A DNA stretch of 33,767 nt from an uncultured Prevotella sp. (GTDB taxonomy: Bacteria > Bacteroidota > Bacteroidia > Bacteroidales > Bacteroidaceae): positions 1 through 33,767 of the forward strand of contig CALUGX010000017.1 of NCBI GenBank assembly GCA_944320285.1, in the 5' to 3' direction. This document shows positions 1 to 6,929 of the stretch, piece after piece. How positions within the stretch are numbered: position 1 is the stretch's first letter; each line of letters begins with the position of its first letter. The position numbers and the translations under genes were made by a program. The notes beneath the pieces were generated by a model. It was given only the letters and a program-made list of their open reading frames with translations, ran no database searches and was not told the origin of the DNA.

Positions 1-38
1 CATTAAATGCTTAAAGACTTTCGGCACAACTGGATATG

Positions 39-76
39 AAAAGAGGGTGTACCTGAATTTTGATACACCCTCTTTT
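39..76. terminator. Hairpin terminator, 13-bp perfect stem
   Basis: Positions 39-51 and 64-76 are perfect reverse complements (13 bp) around a 12-nt loop, and the 3' arm ends in TTTT. The AAAA/TTTT ends would let it act on either strand. It probably terminates a plus-strand gene lying to the left of the window. No coding region is visible in 1-200. Confidence 0.7.
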
Positions 77-90
77 ACGTTCCCGTTTGT

Positions 91-131
91 GCTCTTTTAC
101 AACGCAAAAAGACCCGTTTTACAATTATGCC
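91..131. repeat. Intergenic TTTTACAA-type repeat copy
   Basis: Two spaced copies of a TTTTACAA core lie within about 40 nt. The same theme recurs at about 20049-20128, and more loosely at 11729-11783, always between genes. It resembles a degenerate dispersed intergenic repeat. Only the resemblance among these copies is seen here. Confidence 0.35.
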
Positions 132-205
132 ACACTCCGATATGTTTTTCAGAAAAATTTTCAATGGCTACAAAGTAAAAAATAAAGACATTTCATGAGT
201 TTTAT

Positions 206-236
206 TTTGCAATACACCTTATTTGCACTATCTTTG
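206..236 (+). promoter_or_regulatory. Bacteroidetes-type promoter for the leader and lipoprotein gene
   Basis: TTTG at 206-209, a 19-nt spacer and TATCTTTG at 229-236 match the Bacteroides consensus TTTG-N19-TAnnTTTG exactly. Transcription should start near 242. That leaves a leader of roughly 390 nt before the start codon at 636. Confidence 0.85.
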
Positions 237-242
237 CAATGG

Positions 243-635
243 TTCTCTTACAGAAGCCGCGCAAGTGGCGGAGTGAGGGTACTATATATAGGAAAGGCGT
301 TTATCTGACGCTTTGTGCTTGACTGCTTGAAACTTCGCAAACTTCTGGTATCGTCAAGAACATAGCAACGATAGATGCCCTATGTGGGTATGTACAGCCA
401 TTATTGTGCGCATTCGCTTTTAGCGGATGTGTTGATAATAGCATATACATATCGGCGTGGGCTTCTGCGTTGCTCGTTCAACGATACCGGGCAATGCGAA
501 GGCCTCAAGCAGCGGGACGGGTAACGGATGAGAACTCCCACGCTTTTTCGTATATAGCCGTTAGTAATTGATATTTTTATTCGGATTGGGAGTTTACCGG
601 ATTGTTTGTAAACCAAATATCAAAAATTAAGCACA
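243..635 (+). promoter_or_regulatory. Long structured 5' leader with two mutually exclusive stems
   Basis: The leader is rich in hairpins: 411-417 with 423-429, 349-354 with 368-373 (competing with 318-323/353-358), and 257-260 with 268-271. A large stem joins 455-461 (GCGTGGG) to 537-543 (CCCACGC), with inner arms CTTC-t-GCGTTG and CAATGC-GAAG. It is followed at once by TTTTT, like an intrinsic terminator. The segment 533-540 (AACTCCCA) can instead pair perfectly with 587-594 (TGGGAGTT). Forming one stem removes the other, as in an attenuator or riboswitch. I could not assign a known riboswitch class. A 71-codon antisense frame crosses the region but looks incidental. Confidence 0.55.
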
Positions 636-1880
636 ATGAAACAATGTTTATTATTAATGCTTTCACTATTATTCATTACCACTGCATGTAGTAATGACGA
701 CGACAGCGGGTATAGCGATAATGGTACAACACGTTCAGTCCATGTCAAAAATGCAGGTACACTTCCAGAACTTATCAGTGAAGACGAAATGTATAAAATT
801 ACCAACCTTAAAATATCAGGTGTCTTAAATGGAACAGATATTCAAATATTACGCAAAATGGCTGGAATCGACGAGCACGGAAGACAAACAGGAGGTATTC
901 TTGCCAATCTTGATATGGCCGATGCAAAAATAGTTGCTGGTGGAGAACCGTATGATGGGAACTATCAAACAGATTATGACATTATAGGAAAATATATGTT
1001 TAGTGATTGCATATCTCTAAAGTCCATAATCTTACCAAATAGCGTAACTACAATCAAATCTGGTGCATTTGCAAATTGCGATAATCTTAAATCTGTAACA
1101 TTACCCTCAAACATACGTAAACTTGCAGCGCTTTTTAATTACTATAGTGACTATGAAGATTACCCGTTAGTTTACATATTTTCATCCACGCCACCTGAAC
1201 TATCAGACTATGAACCAAATCAAAGCGGAATTCTGTATGTCCCCAAAGGTTGCCGCAAAAAATACATCAATAGCGAATGGGGCGATATTTTTGAAATAAT
1301 ATTGGAAGAAGGAGAAGTGCCTGACTCTACAGATAAAGACGAAGGAAACAATGATAAAAATGAGAATACAGATGAAAACGAAAATGAATACACAGGCAAC
1401 TCTTGCTACTTCATCTTCGAGAACAACGGGCCGCGCAGCACCGCCCTCGCCTCAGCAATGAACCCGATGTCACCGGGCATCTTCTGCCGTATCACGACAT
1501 CCGGCGAAGACTATTACACTTTCACATCAAACCAAGGGCTGACAGACAGGGTGGTACGCAATGCCATAGACAAGCAACGCACCGTGGAGCTGGGCGTCTA
1601 TAACGAGACAGGAATTATCGTAGGCTACGGCAACCTTAACAATCCCGCCACGTTCTACGCCTACGACAGCCAGTGCCCAAACTGCTACAAAAACACAAAC
1701 CTGCCACGCTACAGCCTGACGATAAACTCCGACGGCACGGCCGAATGTGGCAGCTGCCATCGCAAATATGACATGAACAACGGCGGTATCGTCTCCGCTG
1801 GTTACGATGGCGACTCCATGATGCGCTACCGCAACGCACGAACAACAGGACCACTAGGCGTGCTATCCGTAAGCAATTAG
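636..1880 (+). CDS. Chimeric surface lipoprotein: BspA-type LRR plus Rieske-like/zinc-ribbon C-terminal domain
   Basis: This 414-residue protein starts with a lipoprotein signal (lipobox ending TTAC, Cys18), so it is probably anchored in the outer membrane. Residues about 118-165 hold a short run of BspA-type leucine-rich repeats (F-x-x-C-x-x-L-K-S-I-x-L-P pattern). A DNE-rich acidic linker follows at about 227-253. The C-terminal domain, about 255-414, contains CPNC and CGSCHRKYD, a four-cysteine arrangement resembling a Rieske iron-sulphur or zinc-ribbon fold. It has one His after the second Cys pair and lacks the classic C-x-H first motif. Base composition changes sharply at the linker: AT-rich before about 1390, GC-rich after. 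This suggests the gene was assembled from two sources. Binding partner and metal are unknown. A promoter and long structured leader precede it, and it is transcribed alone. Confidence 0.75.
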   Translation: MKQCLLLMLSLLFITTACSNDDDSGYSDNGTTRSVHVKNAGTLPELISEDEMYKITNLKISGVLNGTDIQILRKMAGIDEHGRQTGGILANLDMADAKIVAGGEPYDGNYQTDYDIIGKYMFSDCISLKSIILPNSVTTIKSGAFANCDNLKSVTLPSNIRKLAALFNYYSDYEDYPLVYIFSSTPPELSDYEPNQSGILYVPKGCRKKYINSEWGDIFEIILEEGEVPDSTDKDEGNNDKNENTDENENEYTGNSCYFIFENNGPRSTALASAMNPMSPGIFCRITTSGEDYYTFTSNQGLTDRVVRNAIDKQRTVELGVYNETGIIVGYGNLNNPATFYAYDSQCPNCYKNTNLPRYSLTINSDGTAECGSCHRKYDMNNGGIVSAGYDGDSMMRYRNARTTGPLGVLSVSN

Positions 1881-1897
1881 ATGAAATAATACTATAT

Positions 1898-1940
1898 ACG
1901 TTAAAAGGCTTTGCCTATTCTGGGCAAAGCCTTTTAACGT
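1898..1940. terminator. Bidirectional terminator, 18-bp perfect stem
   Basis: Positions 1898-1915 and 1923-1940 form an 18-bp perfect stem with a 7-nt loop. A/T-rich stem ends and TTTT runs suit termination on both strands. It lies between two converging genes, the lipoprotein (plus) and the DUF3127 gene (minus). Confidence 0.85.
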
Positions 1941-1957
1941 TTTGTCAGCATTTAAAA

Positions 1958-2389
1958 TCAGAACGGCAGGTCGTCTTCGCTTCCGCCTTCTTGCTGCGGG
2001 GGGAATGGAGCAGCCTCTTGTGCCGGTGCTGCGTTAGCTGCGGGCTGTGCCGTCGGAGCAGGTGCGGGCTGATCGAACGGCATTGGTTGTACTGGAGCCT
2101 GGGCTACCGCATTGGGGTCGATGCGCTCCACCTTCCACGCACGGATGGAATTAAACCAACGGCCTTGGTACTCGTGGGCGTCAATATCGAAACTTACACG
2201 AAGCTCCTCACCAGTCTGGATGTTGAACAGTTGTATCTTATCTGAACCGAACACATTGAAGCAGCAACGGCGCGGATACTGGTCGTGCGTCTCTATAACG
2301 TAATCCTGAGTTTTCCACTGTGTGCCCGTCCTTGCCGAGACACCTTCCCTCGCGGGGAGGACAGCTATGATTTTACCTTCTATTTCCAT
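1958..2389 (-). CDS. DUF3127 SSB-like OB-fold protein
   Basis: This 143-residue protein matches the Bacteroidetes DUF3127 family, a probable single-stranded-DNA-binding OB-fold group. Residues about 1-92 are the conserved domain (EGKIIAVLP start, KTQDYVIET and WFNSIRAWKVERI segments). Residues about 95-130 are a Pro/Ala/Gln-rich linker. The protein ends EDDLPF, like the acidic tip of bacterial SSB that recruits repair and replication partners. It is divergent from dnaN, about 225 nt away, which fits a role in DNA replication or repair. The ATG at 2389 begins the conserved domain directly and has no competing upstream start. The DNA-binding function is inferred from the family and the tail. 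Confidence 0.85.
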   Translation of the reverse strand: MEIEGKIIAVLPAREGVSARTGTQWKTQDYVIETHDQYPRRCCFNVFGSDKIQLFNIQTGEELRVSFDIDAHEYQGRWFNSIRAWKVERIDPNAVAQAPVQPMPFDQPAPAPTAQPAANAAPAQEAAPFPPQQEGGSEDDLPF

Positions 2390-2471
2390 AATTGACTGTT
2401 AGTATTATTATTTTTTTGAGATTGCGAAATTAATAATTTACTTGAGAATAAAGAAATTTTTGCACATTTTT

Positions 2472-2503
2472 TTTGTTTTGCCGTTTGCTTTTTCGTATTT
2501 TTG
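2472..2503 (+). promoter_or_regulatory. Promoter upstream of dnaN
   Basis: TTTG at 2472-2475 is followed after 20 nt by TATTTTTG at 2496-2503, one base off the usual 19-nt Bacteroidetes spacing. It points toward dnaN, giving a leader of about 105 nt. Confidence 0.65.
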
Positions 2504-2615
2504 TATCCAATTTAATGATGGGCAGACAAGCAACGAGTGGCAAGGCAAATCATCTTATCTGCTCGTGAGTGTGAACTCGTCTACTGAAAAAGATTACATA
2601 ATACCATAATAATAT

Positions 2616-3737
2616 ATGAGACTTACAATATCAAGCACAGCCTTGGCAAGCCGGTTGTCGGCACTGTCAAAGGTTTTCAACAGTAAGAACACCATGCCCA
2701 TCTTGGACTGTTACCTGTTCGAGGTGAAGGACAACAAGCTGACAATCACGGCTTCAGACAGCGAGAACGTCATGACTACGGAAGTAGCCTTGGACGAGGC
2801 TGACAGCGAAGGCGTGTTCGCCGTAAGCAACCGCACTATACTCGACGCTGTAAAGGAACTGCCCGAACAGCCGTTAACATTAGACGTTGACATGACATCG
2901 TTCGCCGTGAAAGTAATATATCAAAATGGTATGTACAACTTTACGGCTCAAAGTGGCACGGAGTTTCCGCGTCTGCAACAGCTGAACGACGGTGCACCGG
3001 CGATAATAATAGACTCTAAGACACTGCTGAACGACATAACACACTCTATCTTCGCCACGGCAAACGAGGAGCTTAGGCCTGTGATGAATGGTATTTATTT
3101 CGACCTCAACCAAGACGGACTGGCTATAGTTGCAAGCGACGGCCACAAACTTGTGCGCACAAGAAACAAGGGGATAACGTCAGAAGCTCCAACGTCGTTC
3201 ATTCTTCCGAAGAAGCCGGCCAACCTGCTGAAAGGCGTATTGACAAAAAGCGAAGACGAGGTTATCATCCGCTTTGACGAGCGCAACGCCAGCATCTCTT
3301 ACGCAGATGGCACGCTTACCTGCCGTCTGATAGAAGGACGCTATCCTAACTACAACTCTGTAATACCGCAGGATAACCCTTACAAGCTGACGATAGACCG
3401 CATGGTGCTTATCGGCGTTATCCGCCGCGTGCTGCCATTCGCAAGCAGCAGCCAGCAAGTGCGCCTGCACATTGAGCCGGGCAAGGCCGTGATTTCATCT
3501 GAAGACATCGACTTCTACACAAGCGCAAAGGAAGAAATCGTCTGCGACTACACCGGCAACCCGATGGACATCGGCTTTAAGGGCACATCGCTCATGGAAA
3601 TATTAACTAACCTTGACTGCGAAGAGGTGGCGCTCGAACTGGCAGACCCAAGCCGTCCGTGTCTCATACTGCCAACACAACAGGCAGAAAACGAGGATGT
3701 CTTGATGCTTATAATGCCGATGTTGCTGAACGACTAA
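2616..3737 (+). CDS. dnaN: DNA polymerase III beta subunit (sliding clamp)
   Basis: This 373-residue protein is the ring-shaped clamp that tethers DNA polymerase III and other DNA enzymes to DNA. The typical N-terminus (MRLTISSTALASRL), the NTMPILDCYLFEV segment, the central RPVMNGIYFDL stretch and the C-terminal LILPTQQAENEDVLMLIMPM segment are all present in order. Length is normal for the family, so it looks intact. It stands between a divergent SSB-like gene and a DnaQ-type exonuclease, so replication and repair functions cluster here. The start is supported by the promoter at 2472-2503 and by family length. Confidence 0.97.
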   Translation: MRLTISSTALASRLSALSKVFNSKNTMPILDCYLFEVKDNKLTITASDSENVMTTEVALDEADSEGVFAVSNRTILDAVKELPEQPLTLDVDMTSFAVKVIYQNGMYNFTAQSGTEFPRLQQLNDGAPAIIIDSKTLLNDITHSIFATANEELRPVMNGIYFDLNQDGLAIVASDGHKLVRTRNKGITSEAPTSFILPKKPANLLKGVLTKSEDEVIIRFDERNASISYADGTLTCRLIEGRYPNYNSVIPQDNPYKLTIDRMVLIGVIRRVLPFASSSQQVRLHIEPGKAVISSEDIDFYTSAKEEIVCDYTGNPMDIGFKGTSLMEILTNLDCEEVALELADPSRPCLILPTQQAENEDVLMLIMPMLLND

Positions 3738-3752
3738 TCCCTACATAAGCAA

Positions 3753-3809
3753 ACAAGCAGACGGACTACAAGCGAACATAGCATATCGTCTTGTCTCTCG
3801 TCTGCTTGT
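3753..3809. repeat. 11-bp inverted repeat with CGTCTGCTTGT motif
   Basis: Positions 3753-3763 and 3799-3809 are perfect 11-bp reverse complements around a 35-nt loop in the dnaN-exonuclease gap. The same GTCTGCTTGT motif recurs near 8773-8806. It may be a weak terminator or a dispersed intergenic repeat. Confidence 0.45.
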
Positions 3810-3831
3810 AACTTGTCAACTCAAAATAAAT

Positions 3832-4686
3832 ATGAAACTTAATCTGACTAAGCCCCTGATTGTCTTCGACCTTGAGACAACGGGGCTTGACCTTGTTAAA
3901 GACAGGGTAATACAAATATCATATATAAAGGTGTATCCCGACGGCAACGAGGTACGCAAAAACCTTTTTATTAATCCAGGAAGGCCAATTCCAACCGAAG
4001 TAGCGCAACTCACGGGTATAACTGACGACGACGTAAAGGACGCACCAACCTTCAAAGATATTGCAACCGACTTGGAAAATATGTTCAAAGGATGCGACTT
4101 CGCAGGGTTTAACTCAAACCACTTCGACATACCGATGCTTGCCGAAGAGTTTTTACGCGCCGGCATTGACTTCGACTTTACTAAATGCCGTCTGATAGAC
4201 GTGCAGACCATCTTTCATAAAATGGAACGCCGCAACCTCGCAGCAGCATACAAGTTCTATTGCGGAAGGAAAATGGAAGACGACTTCACTGCACACAAGG
4301 CCGACCAAGACACAGAGGCTACGTACCGCGTGCTGCAAGGAGAACTCGATATGTACGCCCCCGGCAAACAGGAAGAGCCCGAACGCCAACTGAACAACGA
4401 CATGGATGAGCTGGCCGAGTTCTCGAAGGTAAACAACAACGTTGACTTTGCCGGAAGGATAATCTGGAAAGAAATGAAAGACAAGGACGGCAACACCCTG
4501 ACAGATGCAAAAGGCAATCCGCGGATGTATGAAGTGTTTAACTTCGGCAAATACAAAGGTTGGGGCGTGGCCGACGTGTTGCACAGAGACCCCGGCTATT
4601 ACAGCTGGATGTTAAGCAGCGACTTCACTTATAACACCAAGCAAGTGCTTACACGCATACGTCTGAGAGAGTTCAATAAGAACTAA
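3832..4686 (+). CDS. DnaQ-type 3'-5' exonuclease (DEDDh)
   Basis: This 284-residue protein has a DEDDh exonuclease domain in residues about 8-175: Exo I motif FDLETTG (Asp13, Glu15), Exo II around Asp99 in NHFDIPM, and Exo III His155/Asp160 in HKADQD. Such enzymes remove nucleotides from 3' ends, as the epsilon proofreading subunit does. The C-terminal 75 residues (FGKYKG, then YYSWMLSSDF) form a second small domain seen in ExoX-like and DUF3820-type proteins. It follows dnaN by 94 nt in the same direction and may assist replication or repair. Whether it is the true polymerase III epsilon subunit cannot be told from sequence alone. Confidence 0.88.
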   Translation: MKLNLTKPLIVFDLETTGLDLVKDRVIQISYIKVYPDGNEVRKNLFINPGRPIPTEVAQLTGITDDDVKDAPTFKDIATDLENMFKGCDFAGFNSNHFDIPMLAEEFLRAGIDFDFTKCRLIDVQTIFHKMERRNLAAAYKFYCGRKMEDDFTAHKADQDTEATYRVLQGELDMYAPGKQEEPERQLNNDMDELAEFSKVNNNVDFAGRIIWKEMKDKDGNTLTDAKGNPRMYEVFNFGKYKGWGVADVLHRDPGYYSWMLSSDFTYNTKQVLTRIRLREFNKN

Positions 4687-4693
4687 AAAATAA

Positions 4694-4759
4694 GAATTAA
4701 GAAAATCTGCTTTCACATAATGATGAAAACGAATTTTCTTAATTATTAGTTCTTAATTC
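4694..4759 (+). terminator. AT-rich stem-loop with two alternative pairings
   Basis: Positions 4695-4706 pair perfectly with 4733-4744 (12 bp). The overlapping 4694-4702 can instead pair with 4751-4759 (9 bp). The element lies between the exonuclease and coaBC genes. It may terminate the upstream transcript, though no strong T tract follows. Confidence 0.4.
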
Positions 4760-4774
4760 ATAATCAATTACATC

Positions 4775-5980
4775 ATGCTAAAAGGTAAGAAAATTGTTCT
4801 CGGAATAACAGGAAGCATCGCCGCTTACAAGGCGTGCCTGATAATTCGCAGCCTAATAAAACATGGGGCGGAGGTGCAAACCGTGATAACGCCGGCAGGA
4901 AAGGAATTTATCACGCCTATCACACTGTCCGCACTTACACACAAACCTGTAATAAGCGAATTTTTCTCACAACGTGACGGAACATGGAACTCACACGTAG
5001 ACATTGGGCTTTGGGCTGACGCAATGCTGATAGCCCCTTGCACGGCAAGCACTATCGGAAAGATGGCGAACGGCATAGCCGACAATATGCTCATCACCAC
5101 TTACCTTTCAATGAAAGCCCCTGTGTTTGTAGCCCCGGCGATGGACCTTGATATGTACGCCCACCCATCAACTCAGCAAAACCTTGACAAACTACGTTCA
5201 TACGGCAACATAATAATAGAGCCGCAAAGCGGTTTCCTTGCCAGCGGACTTGAGGGAAAAGGCCGTATGGAAGAACCTGAAAATATCGTTAACACGCTTG
5301 ACGGTTTCTTCTATGAAAAGAAGGAGGAACTTAAAGGCAAGAAAATAATGATAACCGCAGGACCCACATACGAAAAGATAGACCCAGTAAGGTTCATCGG
5401 TAACTATTCAAGCGGAAAGATGGGGTTTGCCATCGCCGAAGAATGCGCAAGACGCGGAGCCGAAGTGACGCTAATTAGCGGCCCGGTAAGCATAACTTGC
5501 AATAACAGCATACACCGAATAAACGTAGAATGTTGCCAAGAGATGTACAATGCGGCTACAAGTGAATTTAACGGTTGTGATGCTGCGATATTGTGCGCGG
5601 CGGTTGCCGACTTCAAACCTGAAAGCGTTTCGGACAAAAAAATAAAACGCGGCAATGACAATCTAATAATACGCTTGTGTCCCACACACGACATAGCAGC
5701 CGAACTTGGCAAAAGGAAAAGCGACAAGCAAGTGCTGATAGGTTTCGCTTTGGAAACAGACAATGAAGACACCAACGCAAAAGGCAAATTGGCGAAAAAA
5801 AACTTTGACTTCATTGTCTTAAACTCCACACGTAACGAGGGGACAACTTTCAGAACAGACGACAACCAGATAAAAATAATCTCTGACACATCCGTAAAGG
5901 AATACGAAAAGAAAAACAAACGCGAAGTGGCGTGCGACATAATCGACGAAATGTATGCCATATTACACAAAAAACAATAA
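4775..5980 (+). CDS. coaBC: CoaBC bifunctional enzyme of coenzyme A synthesis (phosphopantothenate-cysteine ligase / decarboxylase)
   Basis: This 401-residue cytosolic protein joins cysteine to 4'-phosphopantothenate and then decarboxylates the product, two steps to coenzyme A. The N-terminal FMN decarboxylase (CoaC) covers about 1-180: GITGSIAAYKA, His75 in HVDIG, and PAMDLDM at 121-127. The C-terminal ligase (CoaB) covers about 187-400: GPTYEKIDPVRFIGNYSSGKMG, AAVADFKP and KIKRG. Two residues differ from the E. coli enzyme: Asp124 replaces Asn of PxMNxxM, and Ser157 (in LASG) replaces the catalytic Cys of the ACG motif. This may be a phylum variant. The following porD and recN genes continue the same direction, and the order coaBC-DUF4835-recN is familiar in Bacteroidetes. 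Confidence 0.95.
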   Translation: MLKGKKIVLGITGSIAAYKACLIIRSLIKHGAEVQTVITPAGKEFITPITLSALTHKPVISEFFSQRDGTWNSHVDIGLWADAMLIAPCTASTIGKMANGIADNMLITTYLSMKAPVFVAPAMDLDMYAHPSTQQNLDKLRSYGNIIIEPQSGFLASGLEGKGRMEEPENIVNTLDGFFYEKKEELKGKKIMITAGPTYEKIDPVRFIGNYSSGKMGFAIAEECARRGAEVTLISGPVSITCNNSIHRINVECCQEMYNAATSEFNGCDAAILCAAVADFKPESVSDKKIKRGNDNLIIRLCPTHDIAAELGKRKSDKQVLIGFALETDNEDTNAKGKLAKKNFDFIVLNSTRNEGTTFRTDDNQIKIISDTSVKEYEKKNKREVACDIIDEMYAILHKKQ

Positions 5981-5988
5981 AACAAGCC

Positions 5989-6906
5989 ATGCAAACAATA
6001 AAGAAAAAACTCATATTGCTGGTTGTCGGTCTGTTCGCCATATCAATGAGTTTAAACGCTCAGGAGCTCCAAGCGAAAGTCACAATCAGCCACAACCAGA
6101 TACAAGGCACTGACGCGAGTGTGTTCGACAATCTGCAAGAGACTCTCGAACAGTTCATCAACGATAGACAATGGACTTCGCTCCAATTCCAAAAGAACGA
6201 AAGGATTGTTTGCAACTTCAACATTACCGTGACGAAATACGACCAATCGTCAAACTTATTTACCTGCACGGCACTGATACAGGCTAACCGGCCCGTTTAC
6301 AACTCGGCATACACTTCAACATTATACAACAATCAAGACGGAGACTTCAACTTTGAGTTCGCACAGTTCGACCAACTCAACTTCAACGAAGAAATGATTG
6401 ACAACCAACTTACGGCCTTGATTGCATATTACGCTTACCTCATAATCGGACTCGACCTTGACAGCTTCTCGCCAATGGGAGGCGAAGACATGCTGCAACG
6501 CTGCATGAACCTTGTGAACAATGCACAAAACCTCAACTTCACAGGATGGAAAGCATTTGAAAACGACCGCAACCGATTTGCAATAATCAATGATTACCTT
6601 GACGGAGCCATGCAACCTTTCCGCCAATTACAGTATGATTATTACCGCACGGGACTCGACGAAATGGCCAATAACGCCGACCGAGGACGGACAAACATAT
6701 CTACGGCGATTGAAACCCACCTGAAAAAGGTGCACGAGGACAAGCCGCTAAGTATGCTGCCGCAAATCTGGACAGACTATAAGAAAGACGAACTCTGCAA
6801 TATATATAAAGGAAAAGGAACACAAAAGGAAAAAGAGGCTGTGTATGAAGTGTTGTTCTCAATAAATGCTTCACAAAGCAACTATTGGGACAAGATAAAA
6901 GAATAA
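5989..6906 (+). CDS. porD: DUF4835 / PorD-like periplasmic protein
   Basis: I start this 305-residue protein at 5989 rather than at the upstream ATG at 5932. The later ATG begins a clean signal peptide (MQTIKKKLILLVVGLFAIS, cleavage near SLNA-Q) and leaves only 8 nt after the coaBC stop. The family (DUF4835, often annotated as type IX secretion protein PorD) is usually found between coaBC and recN. The mature protein has typical segments ELQAKVTISHNQIQGTD, GLDLDSFSPMGGE and a C-terminal NIYKGKGTQKEKEAVYEVL. It is presumably exported to the periplasm or outer membrane. The type IX secretion link comes from family annotation; other secretion genes are not in this window. Confidence 0.85.
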   Translation: MQTIKKKLILLVVGLFAISMSLNAQELQAKVTISHNQIQGTDASVFDNLQETLEQFINDRQWTSLQFQKNERIVCNFNITVTKYDQSSNLFTCTALIQANRPVYNSAYTSTLYNNQDGDFNFEFAQFDQLNFNEEMIDNQLTALIAYYAYLIIGLDLDSFSPMGGEDMLQRCMNLVNNAQNLNFTGWKAFENDRNRFAIINDYLDGAMQPFRQLQYDYYRTGLDEMANNADRGRTNISTAIETHLKKVHEDKPLSMLPQIWTDYKKDELCNIYKGKGTQKEKEAVYEVLFSINASQSNYWDKIKE

Positions 6907-6929
6907 TCACAACCGACGGGACTATCAAA

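Noticed and set aside
401-616. Minus-strand 71-codon frame over the lipoprotein leader
   Set aside because: It lies antisense to a strongly structured leader with its own promoter and has no visible domain; the leader structure explains the sequence better.
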